Shown here: positions 12,344-22,713 of the stretch, piece after piece
How the letters are laid out: each line of letters starts with the position of its first letter
Numbering within the stretch: position 1 is the stretch's first letter
Assembly (NCBI GenBank): GCA_014218235.1
Contig: CM024755.1
Location: 35,174,713-35,238,712, forward strand
Source of the DNA: Colocasia esculenta
Lineage: Eukaryota > Streptophyta > Magnoliopsida > Alismatales > Araceae
Length of the DNA stretch: 64,000 bases
Direction of reading: 5' to 3'
Translations under genes and position numbers: made by a program
The notes under the pieces: model-generated
Database searches by the model: none
Told to the model about the DNA's origin: nothing
Seen by the model: only the letters and a program-made list of their open reading frames with translations

Positions 12344-12935
12344 TTTTAAATCGCGTCCAGAACAGCCGCCGCCTTTAAAGAGCTTAAATGCGTCGGCCTG
12401 ACTTGCCGCGATTAGCAACCCCTTAATGTCCCATCAGTCTGCCAAAACATGATGATTACGGTGCGCGACGATATTTAAGAATCGCGTCGGCTTTAATCAC
12501 CGCTATTTATAAAGTCAAATTGATTTGACAGGCTTGACCGTATTCAGGTTTATAATCGCGTCCATATAGAGCGTCGCGATTAACTACCGACTGGCAGTTT
12601 GCAAATAGCGGCGGTCCTGCTGGTCGCGATTTATGATTCTGACACCGTTCTAACATCTGACAGGGGCATGGTGTGTCAGGCGGCTAAGAATAGCGTCGTA
12701 CAGGGACGACGCGTTTTCTTGCTGTGACATGTCCCCTGCCATGTGTCAGGACGTGCGCGCTCTTACACGGACGTGATGGCTTGACTTTTAAATCACGGCG
12801 GGCTGGATGGACGCCATTAAATGTTGGTCATGCGCTGTGCTATGAAGTCGGTACCAAAATCGCGTCGGTTACAACAGCCGCTTTAATAGCTCACAAAAGG
12901 CGTCGGCTATGTTGGACGCGATTTAAAACAGTGCC
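12344..12935. repeat. Array of ATCGCG-type short inverted repeats in the 3' LTR
   Basis: About nine units of 28-36 bp recur every 50-90 bp. Each has a left arm like AATCGCGTCC or AAATCGCGGC and a right arm like GGACGCGATT or GCCGCGATTA around an 8-15 bp spacer. The best is 12553-12582, with perfect 8-bp arms (TAATCGCG/CGCGATTA). Others are degenerate. The matching array in the 5' LTR is at 33224-33810. Confidence 0.85.
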
Positions 12936-13116
12936 CAGGGTCCTTCCCAGGATTTTTTTGTGATATTTTCTAGTTTCTCTAAAAACCCTAAAAAGCCCTA
13001 AAAAAGGCAGGAAGACAGGAAAATTACTTAAAATGTTAACTTAAGACAATCACTTTTGAGGCGTTACAGTGCAACTCGAGATTTTGTCCAATTTAGGTAA
13101 AATTGGCGTGTCTACA

Positions 13117-14305
13117 GATGCCTCGCCGTGACATTTGCTTTGTAAGGAGTAAAGCGAAAGCAAAACAACTGAAAAGTAAGCACCAAGGTGTAAATGAGAC
13201 ACGCCCTTTTAAGGCACAGACTGGAGCTGTTCGTCAATTTAAAATAACGTTGTTCTTCGGAAACTCTTCTGGAGAGGAAACTGTACCATCGTAGATAACT
13301 AAACTACAAAGTAAAGACAAATGCGAGATCAACTTCCGTCGTCCGGAAGTACCTAAGGACGTAATCCATTAGGTTTCACCTGCGTATGGGGCTGCCATGG
13401 CCGTAGGTGGATCGAAAGTAAAGGAAAAGATCCAGGATGGATGAGTTTCTCTCCGAAAAGAACATCTTCAAACAACTTTATAATAAACTGAGTACTGGAC
13501 TCAGAGTGGAATTATCGTGTTGCTTTGGCAATTACGAACCAAGTGATTATCTTTAATTAAACCTTTTTAAGTGATCTTTCTTGAAAACATGTGTGCAATG
13601 CATGCTGGGCTAAAAGAAAATACTCATAAAACAAGACAAAATATAAGATAATCAAGGATAATATTGCTGTTCCGGAAAGGGGTCAGGATAATGGTAGGAA
13701 CCGTCGTCCCCCTGTGGCCACAACGGCCTATCCTTAAAAGCAAGAATTCTCTGGAATTATCATCGTTTTTGGCAGTGAAGGGGAACTCAAACTCCAGATT
13801 TATCAGAGCCTTAAGGTCCTTGGTTAATTCTAATAAGTATACTATATAGTAAAATGCACTGTACACAACATCGATGGAGGCTGTCGAGGATATTCGTGTT
13901 CCTGCAACGTGGCAAACATCTCGAGTCCTGTATTTAGGGAACACAAAACACATTAGTTCACAAAATGCATGACAGTTCAAAATCGCGTCCAGTACACAGG
14001 ACGCCTTTAAGGTACGTAAATCGCGACGACTATGGTGGACGCGATTTACAGGCGCGGGCCAGAACCCAAAATTTTCACTTTTTCTGCCCTTGGATGCATG
14101 GGAGGGTGGATGCTTCTAGATATTGGGTGAGTCATCCAAACCTACTTTTTCCAACACCTCCTCCAAACCCTTTCACACATCAACCCCCACACATCCTCAT
14201 TTTCTCACTTTCTCACTCACTCCTCTCTTCCTCACTCACTCCTCTCACACTCACTCTTTCTACTCCAGGGCTCTAAGAGGGAGAAAGGAAAGGAGGTCGT
14301 TGGAA
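13117..14305. other. Tat spacer next to the 3' LTR, non-coding
   Basis: No credible gene. On the element's own strand this is the 3' untranslated end; on the + strand it is the upstream region of the first antisense gene. Two more ATCGCG inverted repeats lie at about 13979-14052 (the second has AAATCGCGAC and GGACGCGATTT arms), followed by a C/T-rich stretch (14150-14280) resembling a pyrimidine-rich 5' leader just before the antisense start codon. Confidence 0.6.
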
Positions 14306-15705
14306 ATGGAGCATGGTGGCCCTTCTTCTTCCAAGGGATCAAGAGGGGGCAATTTCAAAAGATTGAGTCAAGTGGATGGCCATATAAGCAAGCTTATTGA
14401 GGCTAATGTGGTAAGTAAACCCGAGCTCGGTTCTGTGCCCCTTTTTAAGCTTGATTAGCGTGTTCTTGACATTCTTATGACTCAACTTTTTACAATTTGA
14501 AGGATTACCCGCCCTTCCCGGGGAACCGACGCTTCATGCGCCTACCATGGCTCCAGCAACTTACCTCAAACATCACTCTAGGCATGACCAACGTCCTCAA
14601 ACGATGGGGAATTAATAACCTTGCGGTTCATGCGAAGAAGTATCACGAGGTACATCTGGATTGGGCTGCCATGGGCGCATTAGTTGAGGTATAGCATCCT
14701 CAAACCCAAACCTTCCTCTTTAAAAGCTTTGAAGCGACTATTCTTTTGGAAGAGGTCGAGGTGTTTCTAGGCCTTCGGCGGATGAAGCAAGGTGAAGAGG
14801 ATGAAATGATGATCGCACCGAGGCACTACACCAGCAAATCTGTTCTTGAAAGCTTCATGGATGCAAGAGAGGCTTATGAAATGCGGACTGACAAGGGCAT
14901 CCACCTCCAAAAGCTGGCGGCTTGGACTAAGCGGGAGCTTGGAGAAACTGAAGATGATGAGGATTTGGAGCGAGCGATGAAGGGCTTCGCCATCTGCGTG
15001 GCGGGAGCAATCCTTTTTCCATCAACGGACAGCGTACTGGAGCCAGATCAATTAGGGGCCGTATGCGCCATCTGGGAGGGTGAAAGGTTAGGACCGGCCG
15101 TCCTTGCCTTCCTTTACAGCGGACTCACAACGTCAAGCCTAGGTAGGCCCCTGTACGGATCTATGCTTCTATTTACCTGCTAGGCTGACCTACATCTGAA
15201 ATTCTATTTGAGCAACGAGGTTTTCACCTCGTCTCGGATTTTTTCCAAAAGTCCGCTGAAACAACTGGACAACATCATTGGCCTGGATGGTCGAGTGGCA
15301 AACCGCGCGCCACAGCTAAAGACTCGGGCAGATTGGCGTGTTTACCTCCAAGATGTATCCGAGGAAGGGTTCAATGCGGTTCAGACGCCATTCTTGAATC
15401 GGGAATTGAGGAGCAGGTTAGCGCCTGGTGTGGATCTTCGCTTGATTGGGGCGTCCGAATTTGTTTTGTACAATCCACACCGATGCCTCCCCCAGCTCGG
15501 GTTTGCTCGGCGCGTCTTTGAGGGGCCGTCACATGTCCCGCCTATCAAGCGTCGGGAACTCGGCACCAACAACGACGGCGAGGAGGCGAACACAATCAAG
15601 GCCCTATGGAAAGTATGCATCTTTAGGAGGCCGGCTCCAAGTGAAAGGGAAAATGAGAATGAGAAGGCGAATTATGCGAGGGGTTTGAGAAAACTCCGAT
15701 ATTGA
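14306..15705 (+). pseudogene. First antisense additional gene of the Tat element, PMD-like
   Basis: Exon 1 starts at ATG 14306 and ends at a GTAAGT donor near 14409. Exon 2 begins at 14503 (DYPPFPGNRR...) in the same phase. The protein has a segment like LVEV-x-HPQTQTFLFKSFE followed by LLEEVEVFLGLR, the layout of the plant mobile domain (PMD; RW...TF.P.GE...LEDV..LTGL). An in-frame TAG at 14692-14694 sits where the family has a tryptophan, so TGG-to-TAG is likely. A later segment (AICVAGAILFPST...) fits the LLxxG..LFP part of PMD. The junction near 15140-15210 into the last block (15211-15705) does not resolve cleanly in phase. No transposase or catalytic motif is present. The function of PMD proteins in retroelements is not established. 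Confidence 0.6.
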
Positions 15706-16317
15706 GGGAATGTGGTCTCAAGGAGTTTGTAAACACTTGGGACAAGCTGTAAATGAATTAAGTTGTGTTTGAGTTGGCAACATGGCTGTCTAGATGCATG
15801 ATGTTAAAAGGTTCCTTTGATGACATGAAATCGTGGCATAAGAACTCAAGAACTTGCCCGAAAAATTGTTCTACTGGAACATCGGAGTGAATCGCGTCCA
15901 GGACAGTCGTCGTCTTTATCGCATGTAAAACGCGACGTTGGTTGCGGCCGCGAATAAGGAATCCTTGAAATCTGCACGCGCAGAGCCCGTACAGCTGTCA
16001 CCATCACTTCTGAATCGCGACGATAAGGACCGCCGCGTATCAAAATTTCAAATTTCACGCTCCTGACAACTCGGTCAGGGGTTATGATGACTTCTGAATC
16101 GCGGCATACAGGGCGAACGCCTTTATTTATGTCGGTTCGAGATTCGCGTTCGCTAGACTGGATGCCCTTTTCAAAGATAAATCGCGGCATCTGTAATGGA
16201 CGCGATTAACGTCAGTTTGAAAGCCGTCGCGCGCCTTCTTCCCCGGCTTCTCAACTCTCTTTCCCTCTCGTTCTCTCTTTCACCCTTCACTCTCTTCACT
16301 CTCTCACTCTCTCACTC
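15706..16317. other. Spacer between the two antisense genes, rich in inverted repeats
   Basis: It holds no gene. From about 15888 to 16212 it contains several ATCGCG/CGCGAT units resembling those of the LTR (for example around 15890-15925, 16013-16040, 16093-16125 and 16180-16208). A C/T-rich leader (16250-16315) then precedes the next start codon, just as for the first gene. Confidence 0.65.
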
Positions 16318-19303
16318 GATGGAGAAGAGGGCGGTGGCGAAGCGGCGGCGGGGCCCGGCGGAGGCCATGGTGGAGGGCACGGTGGAGGGCACGCTGGCCT
16401 CGTCGAGTGGTGGCTCGACGGAGGCGATCATCGGCACCGAGCTCGCGCTCGTGCCGGCGGGGGAGGGAGGCGGCGGCGGCGGCGGCAACATCGGTGGCGG
16501 GATCACGCCAGAGGGGGCGGCGGAGGTGGCGGCCGAGAAGGAGGAGGGGTGGGCGGCACGGCGGCGAGGGCGGCAGGGGCGCGATCTCCCGGCGCGGCCT
16601 GATACGGTAAGCGCTCTCCCCCTCCCTTTCCTTCCCATGGGTGAGAGGCGGAGAAGAGAGGAGGGTGCGTCGGGCGTGGGGAAGAAGGGGGGTCATGAAT
16701 CGCGTCGAGTTCAGACGTCGCGATTCATGTCCCCAAATCGCGTCGCCCTAGGGTGTCGCGATTTGATTTAAATTGCGACCGCCTAGGTGGACGCCAATTG
16801 GGGACTGAATCGCGGCGGCTGTGCTGGGCGCGATTCAAGCCAGAAGTTACTTCTTTCCTCTCAGCTGGTTTTGACAATTCTAACTTTGGACTTTCTTGGA
16901 TTTTTCAGGGCATAATGCGGCCGCGGACGATGTGGCCCTTGGTTGCGGCAGCGTACCAAGGCCTTTCGGATTTCCAGAAGGAGAGGGTCCGGGAGATGGG
17001 CTTCGGCTCGATCTTGGAGATCGAGCCGTTCTTCATTTACCCTCCACTCATCCAGGCAGTTAGGGAGAGGTGGGACCGGGCCAGCCGAGCGTTCCTCTTC
17101 CCGTGGGGGCACATGGTGCCTAGTTTAGAGGACGTGGCCCGCATCACCGGGCTGATGGTGGATGGTGAGGCGGTGACAGGGGTCACCTACGCGGACTATA
17201 CCGACTTGGCACAGGACCTTCTGGGTTTGGAGCCCCACGGAGATGACCTTGGTGACCGGAGGATGGTCGGCCGAGTGACGCTTCTGGGGTCACTGGGGCT
17301 GGCCAAGGTGAGGCAGCGAGCAGACGAGCTCCTGCCAGATTTTGTGGAGCGGGCAGCGGGACTGGCTAGGGCCGCGTACGGCTAGGACCGGACGGAGGTG
17401 GAGAGGGTGGACAGGGACCTTCGCAGGTTCCTAGTATTCTTCTTCGGCAAGATGTTGTTCACCACTAAGGGTGACGGCATTCATTGTCGATTTTTGGAGG
17501 TACTAGGAGACCTGGGGAAGGTAGGCAGGTATGCTTGGGGTGCTGCACTGTTGGCGCGCACCTTTGCCGACCTCTCCACCGGCACTGGACGGGAGACTAT
17601 GGTGGGCGGATTCATGCCCTTTCTTCAAGTATGGTCTTAAAAATTTTAAACTCCATCCCGGTTTATCTTTTAAATTTCCTGCAATTTCGAATCTGTTACT
17701 GACATCGTTTATTTGTTTGCAGGTGTGGAGTTACCACTACCTTCCCCTGGGTAGGGCGACGGTGGTGCGCCCAGACACCGTCCCGCTTGCACGGAGGTGG
17801 CTGTCGCTGGTGAGCACGGCCACCTACACCTTCCAGCTGGAGGTCCTCCGCCAGCATCTCCGAGATTTCCCCGCACTTCTGGTAGGATCTCTTACACATG
17901 CTTCCTTTAAGCTTTAAGCATTATTTTTAAATTGAAATTGTCTAATCGATGCTTGTGCAGGTGGTGTGGGAGCCTTATGCAGACCATGGTGACGCTGACC
18001 AGCTCTGGGTGGTGAGTGGACGACCTTTGTTCGGGCGGGACATTTGGGTCCATTGCCTGAACGAGATCGAGCCACTCCACCTCCGGCTGGCGGCGCGCAC
18101 ACTGGGGCTGCACCAGGGCTGGTGCGAGGAGACGGAGCTCCGGGGGATTGGCCGAAAAACACGAGGTAAGGCCAAGATGGTGGACTGGCGTGCCCGCTTC
18201 CCCGAGCAGTACGCCGACTGGCAGCGTGGAGGCCAGTTGGTAGAGTCGAACGCCCCGGACAGCATCGCGTACCTGCGGCGCTTCCAGGAGGAGTACGGCC
18301 ACCGCAATTTCATGAGGCCGCAGAGGGTACTCAATTCTAAACCTAAATCACTTCAACTACACAACTTATAGCGCACCTTATAATTTATGCATGTGTGCAG
18401 GATGGGAGGAACACCCTAAGTGACCAGCTGCAGGGGCAGCTGGCGAGCCTGGAGGTGCAGCTGATCGAGGCACGCGCGGCTCTCGAGACTCTGGTAAGTT
18501 CTTAAGAAAGTACATACCTTTGCTTTCTCGAACTTACCATGCACTGACATCCTTTGCCTTACAGCGTGCCGCGCAGTTGACGGGTGGACGCGCTGATACA
18601 GCGGGTGCCTCTTCTAGCAGAGGTGCCCCAGCTCCGGAGGTGGCGTCCCTTCAGCAGCAGTTATCCGCGGCGGTGGAGCGTGCTGAGTGCGCTGAGCGCG
18701 ACCTCCTGGCACGGGTAAGTTCTTTAAGTTAGATAATCATTCAAAATATTTCTTTATACCCACTTACGGCTGTCACTTGCGCAGAGTGAGGAGCTCCGGG
18801 ATGCTCTGGCCCGTGAGACGGACACGGCTGCTGAGTTGACGCAGCTACGGTCCCAGCTGACCCAGCGGGGGTCCGAGCTTCCTCGTGAGGTGTCCGAGCT
18901 GCAGGCGTTGTTGTTGCTAGAGCGCCGCGACCTGGAGAGGTAGCAGACTCTCTAGGAGCAGGAGCGGAGTCGCTGGGAGTTGGAGCGCCGTGAGCTGGCG
19001 CAGCAGTGCGTGGAGGCGAGGAGCAGCCAAGGTGTGGCGGAACGCCTGCTGAAGGCGTCTGAGGAGAGGTACCGGCGCGGACGAGAGCATGCGAGGGAGC
19101 AGGGACGTGTCAGTGCCTATTCAGAGAGCATCCTTGCGACTTCCTCTCAGTACGAGAGGAATGTTCGGGATGCCACAGCGGCACAGCGCTCGACCGGCTC
19201 ACGGGCACCGATGGGACCTCCTGCCTTGCCCACTGTGGCCGAGCAGGGCGAGGCGGAGAGCAGCCGTCAGGCTGGACCTGCAAAGGGAGGCGACGAGAGT
19301 TAG
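16318..19303 (+). pseudogene. Second antisense additional gene: PMD domain plus coiled-coil tail
   Basis: Seven exons with canonical GT/AG sites fit one frame: 16318-~16607; ~16909-17628; 17723-17881; 17961-18326; 18401-18493; 18565-18714; 18785-19303. Exon 1 encodes a basic, glycine- and alanine-rich N-terminus. Exons 2-3 encode a clear plant mobile domain: AVRERWDRASRAFLFPWG, then LEDVARITGLMVDGEAV, then GRYAWGAALLARTFADL, then VWSYHYLPLGR. Exons 5-7 encode a long Q/E/R/L-rich region with heptad character, probably coiled coil. Three in-frame TAGs break it: 17383-17385, and two close together near 18941 and 18953. It lies antisense to pol, between integrase and the 3' LTR. Antisense extra ORFs in this place are known in Tat elements such as Grande. 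Confidence 0.72.
16694..16837. repeat. Three perfect ATCGCG palindromes in the first intron of the PMD gene
   Basis: Perfect inverted arms: 16694-16704 with 16719-16729 (11 bp, CATGAATCGCG); 16735-16742 with 16757-16764 (8 bp, AAATCGCG); 16806-16814 with 16829-16837 (9 bp, TGAATCGCG). A fourth degenerate unit lies between the last two. Spacers are all 14 nt. Confidence 0.95.
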
Positions 19304-19492
19304 CTTGCCTCGCCTTGAGGTTGCACCTTTTTCTTTTTTTCACCCTTTCTATGATGTCGTGCCCAGCGTGGCACTTTATGATTGTACACGGGTTCGGCTC
19401 CCTTTTAGCCGCATACATATATATATTCTTTTGGTCTTTTGAATTTGTACACCTGAAATAGATAGAACAAACAAGTTAAATATCTGTTCTGA

Positions 19493-19549
19493 CTCAGCCC
19501 CTTGCTTATGAGTACTTGCCTGGCTTCGTAGATTTGTCAAGGGGCTGAG
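19493..19549. other. Perfect 12-bp stem hairpin
   Basis: CTCAGCCCCTTG at 19493-19504 is the exact reverse complement of CAAGGGGCTGAG at 19538-19549, with a 33-nt loop. It lies about 190 bp after the stop codon of the antisense PMD gene. It could be an RNA 3'-end structure or the scar of a small foldback element. Confidence 0.8.
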
Positions 19550-19659
19550 CCTTTATTAAAATAAGGCGGGAAGAAATATACAATTAAACATGTGTTAAAA
19601 GGAAGAGATGCGAGGATGCATTAATTCACAAGATACTATGTTGGTGAGATTGTACAAGG

Positions 19660-20150
19660 ATAATTTAGATTTTGTTTTGGATTTTGAAATGATATTTGAT
19701 TTTTTTGGATTTTGAAAATATGTTGATTTTTTTTGGATTTTAGAGATATTTATTATTATTTTTTTAGAATATGCTGATTTTTTTGGTTTTTAGAGATATT
19801 CAATTTTTTTTGGATTTTGAAAATATGCTGATTTTTTGGTTTTCAGAGATATCCAATTTTTTTAATTTTGAAAATATGCTTATTTTTTTAGATTTTTTAG
19901 AGATATTCAATTTTTTTTGGATTTTGGGGATATTCATATTCATTTTTTGGATTTTGAAAATATGTTGATTTTTTTGGATTTTTAGAGATATTCAATTTTT
20001 TGGATTTTGAAAATATGTTGATTGTTTTTTTGGATTTTAAGGGATATTCATTTTTTTGGATTTTGGGGATATTCATTTTTTTTATTTTGAAAATATTCAT
20101 TTTTGGATTTTGGAGATATTCATTTTTTTTTGATTTTTAGAGAGCTTGGT
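19660..20150. repeat. AT-rich degenerate tandem repeat
   Basis: Repeated variants of GGATTTTGAAAATATG and TTTAGAGATATTCA, separated by runs of five to eight T, fill this stretch. The strand asymmetry is strong (T-rich top strand). Any ORFs here (for example 19771-19968) are low-complexity artefacts. Confidence 0.85.
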
Positions 20151-20877
20151 ATACTGATCTTTCAATTATTCGGATGTCAATCTCAAAACCGTTAACTGCT
20201 CTTAAATGCGTCTAGGCATGGATTAGACGTGCATAAAGGTGTCTTGACCTAAGGCGACTTTCGGCGATGTCCTCTTTAGTCGATCTTTGCCTTGTCTAGG
20301 TGTTTAAGACAATATCCTGAGAAAGAAAGAAGAATTCTTGGGAAGTTTGCCAGCAAATTGGGGTAACCGGGGAGACACTCAATTGGTTACTTTTTATATT
20401 TAGAAAAAGGATTGAGTTTAACTTTGCCTTTTGGGGTTTTAGCACGCATACGACCGGGTCCATTTGGATCTCCGCGGGGACTTCGCCACTCTTGACATGC
20501 TTTGTACTTGATTTGGCCTTTTTGGCTTTTATGTGAGGGTTTGGATTTTCATTGATCCTCCTCTTTCCCCTTTTGCCTTGATTGATCCTTTTCTAAGCTT
20601 TTAAATAACCTTATGAGGTCAATCCCACTGGTCTTCCTTCTCACTGACAAACCGAATAGGAGAAGGAAACAAATATTGTTTTAAAATCATAAACATGACA
20701 TCGACCTTCTTTAGATTATGTGCCTCTGGTACTCCCAGGAAGGCGTGTAAGTGTGTGAGTGTCACTTTCCTTGACCGACACATTAAGAACAGGAGACGGA
20801 AATTAAAGATAACATCCTTCATATTTGGGGCTTGTATACCATGCAAAATAAAATTTTCCTTTTCGGATAGTAGTAAA

Positions 20878-21239
20878 CTAAGGGTAGAATTTCTTGAGAT
20901 GAAGGCCATTCCAAGAGTGGGAGAGTTCCTCACCCTCTGCGTTGATTAACTTATAAGCATTGCCTGAATAAGCTTGGCTTATAACATATGGTCCTTCCCA
21001 ATTGGGTTGGAGCTTGGATCTGGGACCACCAGGTTTTATAAAAATTATTTTAACGACCATCTCACCGATCTTGAATTTTCTCTCAACGACTCTCTTTTGG
21101 TAAAAACGTGTGAGTTTGTTTTGGTATGCTCTCGCGTGCTCGGCGGCCACTAAACGCTTTTCATCTAAGAGTTCCAACTGTGCAAGGAGTGACTCGCGTC
21201 GCTCATCAATTGGTAAATCCTTGTCAAGTTGAACTCTTA
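20878..21239 (-). pseudogene. Integrase C-terminal part of Tat pol (cut off by a MITE)
   Basis: This minus-strand piece encodes the integrase C-terminus: an LLDEKR...AYQNKLTRFYQKRV helix, then KFKIGEMVVK, a PNWEGPYVI segment and KLINAEGEEL...W..LHLKKFYP, typical of Gypsy integrase C-terminal domains. Reading continues in the same frame as the catalytic part (right of 22713) if the MITE and one copy of its TTA duplication are ignored, so the MITE is the only break here. Confidence 0.85.
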
Positions 21240-22710
21240 TGGGGTGTTTGGGAGCAACTTTTTTTAAAAAACTATTTCTATCTAAAAATTAATGTTGAGT
21301 TCTCTTTTAACTTTAAATTTAAAATTATGAGAATGTGATGTTATCTGTTTGGTAAAAATAATAAATTTTTTAAAATTTATTTTGAAGTGTTTGGGACAGG
21401 AGGGGCAGCCACCAGAGTGGGGCAAGGGGCGGGCGCACAGGGGAGGGGGAGCCGCCGGGGGTGGGGGTGCATAAGGTAAGGGGGCATGGGGAGGGCGCAG
21501 TGGTGTTGGGGGGGGGGGTGCTGGGTGGGGGAGGGGAGGAGGAGGTGTTGGGGGGGGGGGGGGAGGCCCCAGGGGGTGGGGGCTGCTGGGTGGGGTGGGG
21601 GGGGGGGGGGGGGGGGCGCAGGGGTGTGGGGGTGGGTGGGGGCGGGGGGTGGGGTGGGGTTGGGGGGGGGGTGTGGGGGGGGGGGTGCTGCTGCTGGGTG
21701 GGGTGGGTGGGGGGGGGGAGGGCGCAGGGGTCTGTGGGGGGGGGTGGGCAGGGGTGTTGGGGGGGGAGGCCCAGGGGGTGGGGGCTGCTGGGTGGGGGGG
21801 GGGTGGGGGTGGGGGGGGGGAGGGCGCAGGGGTGTGGGGGTGGGTGGGGGCGGAGGGGTCTGTGGGTGGGGGGGGGGGGGTGGGCAGGGGTGTGGGGGGG
21901 GGGGTGCTGCTGGGTGGGGTGGGTGGGGGGGGGGGAGGGCGCAGGGGTCTGTGGGGTGGGGGGGGGGGGGGGCAGGGGTGTTGGGGGGGAGGGGAGGAGG
22001 AGGTGGGGTTGGGGGGGGGGCGCAGGGGTGTGGGGGGGGGAGGGGAGGAGGGCGCAGGGGTCTGTGGGGAAGGGGGGTGGGCAGGGGTTTGGGGGGGTGC
22101 TGCTGGGGGGGTGGGCAGGGGGTGGGGGGGGGGGCACAGGGGTGTTGGGGGGGAGGAGGAGGTGGGGTTGGGGGGGGGCGCAGGGGTGTGGGGGGGGGGA
22201 GGGGAGGAGGGCACAGGGGTCTGTGGGAGGGGTGGGCAGGGGTTTGGGGGGGGTGCTGCTGGGGAGGGGGGGCAGGGGTCTGTGGGGGGGGTGGGCAGGG
22301 GTTTGGGGGGGGGGGCTGCTGGGGGGGGGGAGGGCAGGGGTCTGTGGGGGGGGGGGGGGAGGTGGGCAGGGGTGTGGGGGGGGGGGGAGGGGAGGAGGAG
22401 GTGGGGTTGGGGGGGCGCAGGGGTGTGGGGGCGGGAGGGGAGGAGGGCGCAGGGGTGGGGGTGGGTGGGTTGGGGGGGGGGAGGGGAGGAGGAGGTGGGG
22501 TTGGGGTGGGGGGGGGGGGAGAGGAGGAGGAACTAGTGTTCCTAAAATAAAAACAGGGTCAGACTTGTTTTTTTTCTAGAGAGATTTACATAGGAAAAAA
22601 AATTTGCTCTAAAAAAAAAACTGTTTGCCAAACGTGTCTTCATGTCTGTCTTCTCTCTATTTTAAAATTTAGAGAAAAAAACAGGTAAAAAACTGCAACC
22701 AAACACCCTA
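21240..22710. mobile_element. PIF/Harbinger (Tourist)-like MITE inserted in integrase
   Basis: Ends read TGGGGTGTTTGG at the left and, reverse-complemented, TAGGGTGTTTGG at the right; the inner ends also match loosely. Flanks are a TTA duplication (21237-21239 and 22711-22713), the usual PIF/Harbinger target. It is 1471 bp long, unusually large for a MITE, because its core is over 1.1 kb of G-rich minisatellite. No transposase is encoded. Its insertion after the Tat element is certain, since it splits integrase. Confidence 0.85.
21400..22530. repeat. Extreme G-rich minisatellite (possible G-quadruplex array)
   Basis: The + strand is almost all G, with interspersed GCAGGGGTGT, GCTGCTGG, GGAGGAGGAGG and GGGCGCAGGGG units. 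Runs of 6-15 G are spaced 1-8 bases apart. Unit order suggests a complex minisatellite with a period of tens of bases. Both strands give long, meaningless Gly-rich or Pro-rich ORFs. Confidence 0.95.
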
Positions 22711-22713
22711 TTA

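Larger units (their letters stand above)
11439..13116 (-). mobile_element. 3' LTR of the Tat element (left copy)
   Basis: This 1678-bp copy begins TGTAGACAC and ends GTGTCTACA. It differs from the right copy mainly by transitions, a longer (CT)n run and a 10-bp duplication of an ACAACAAAAG-like unit near 11780. It includes nine or so ATCGCG-type inverted-repeat units (12344-12935). No clear polypurine tract is seen on the minus strand next to its inner edge, which is unusual. Confidence 0.92.
19304..20877. other. Spacer downstream of the antisense genes
   Basis: No gene is seen on either strand except the far end of integrase, which begins at 20878 on the minus strand. The stretch holds a 12-bp-arm hairpin (19493-19549) and a long T/A-rich degenerate tandem array (19660-20150). 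Confidence 0.6.

Noticed and set aside
16304..16696. Arg/Pro-rich minus-strand ORFs
   Set aside because: They are shadows of the GC-rich first exon of the + strand PMD gene, which has splice sites and domain support.
20619..20933. 104-residue minus ORF beyond the integrase end
   Set aside because: It overlaps the integrase C-terminus in another frame and has no recognisable motif.
21461..22579. Long glycine-rich ORFs on the + strand and proline-rich ORFs (21282-22214) on the minus strand
   Set aside because: They are open only because the DNA is almost pure G (or C). All frames are open and no domain is present; this is the G-rich MITE core.
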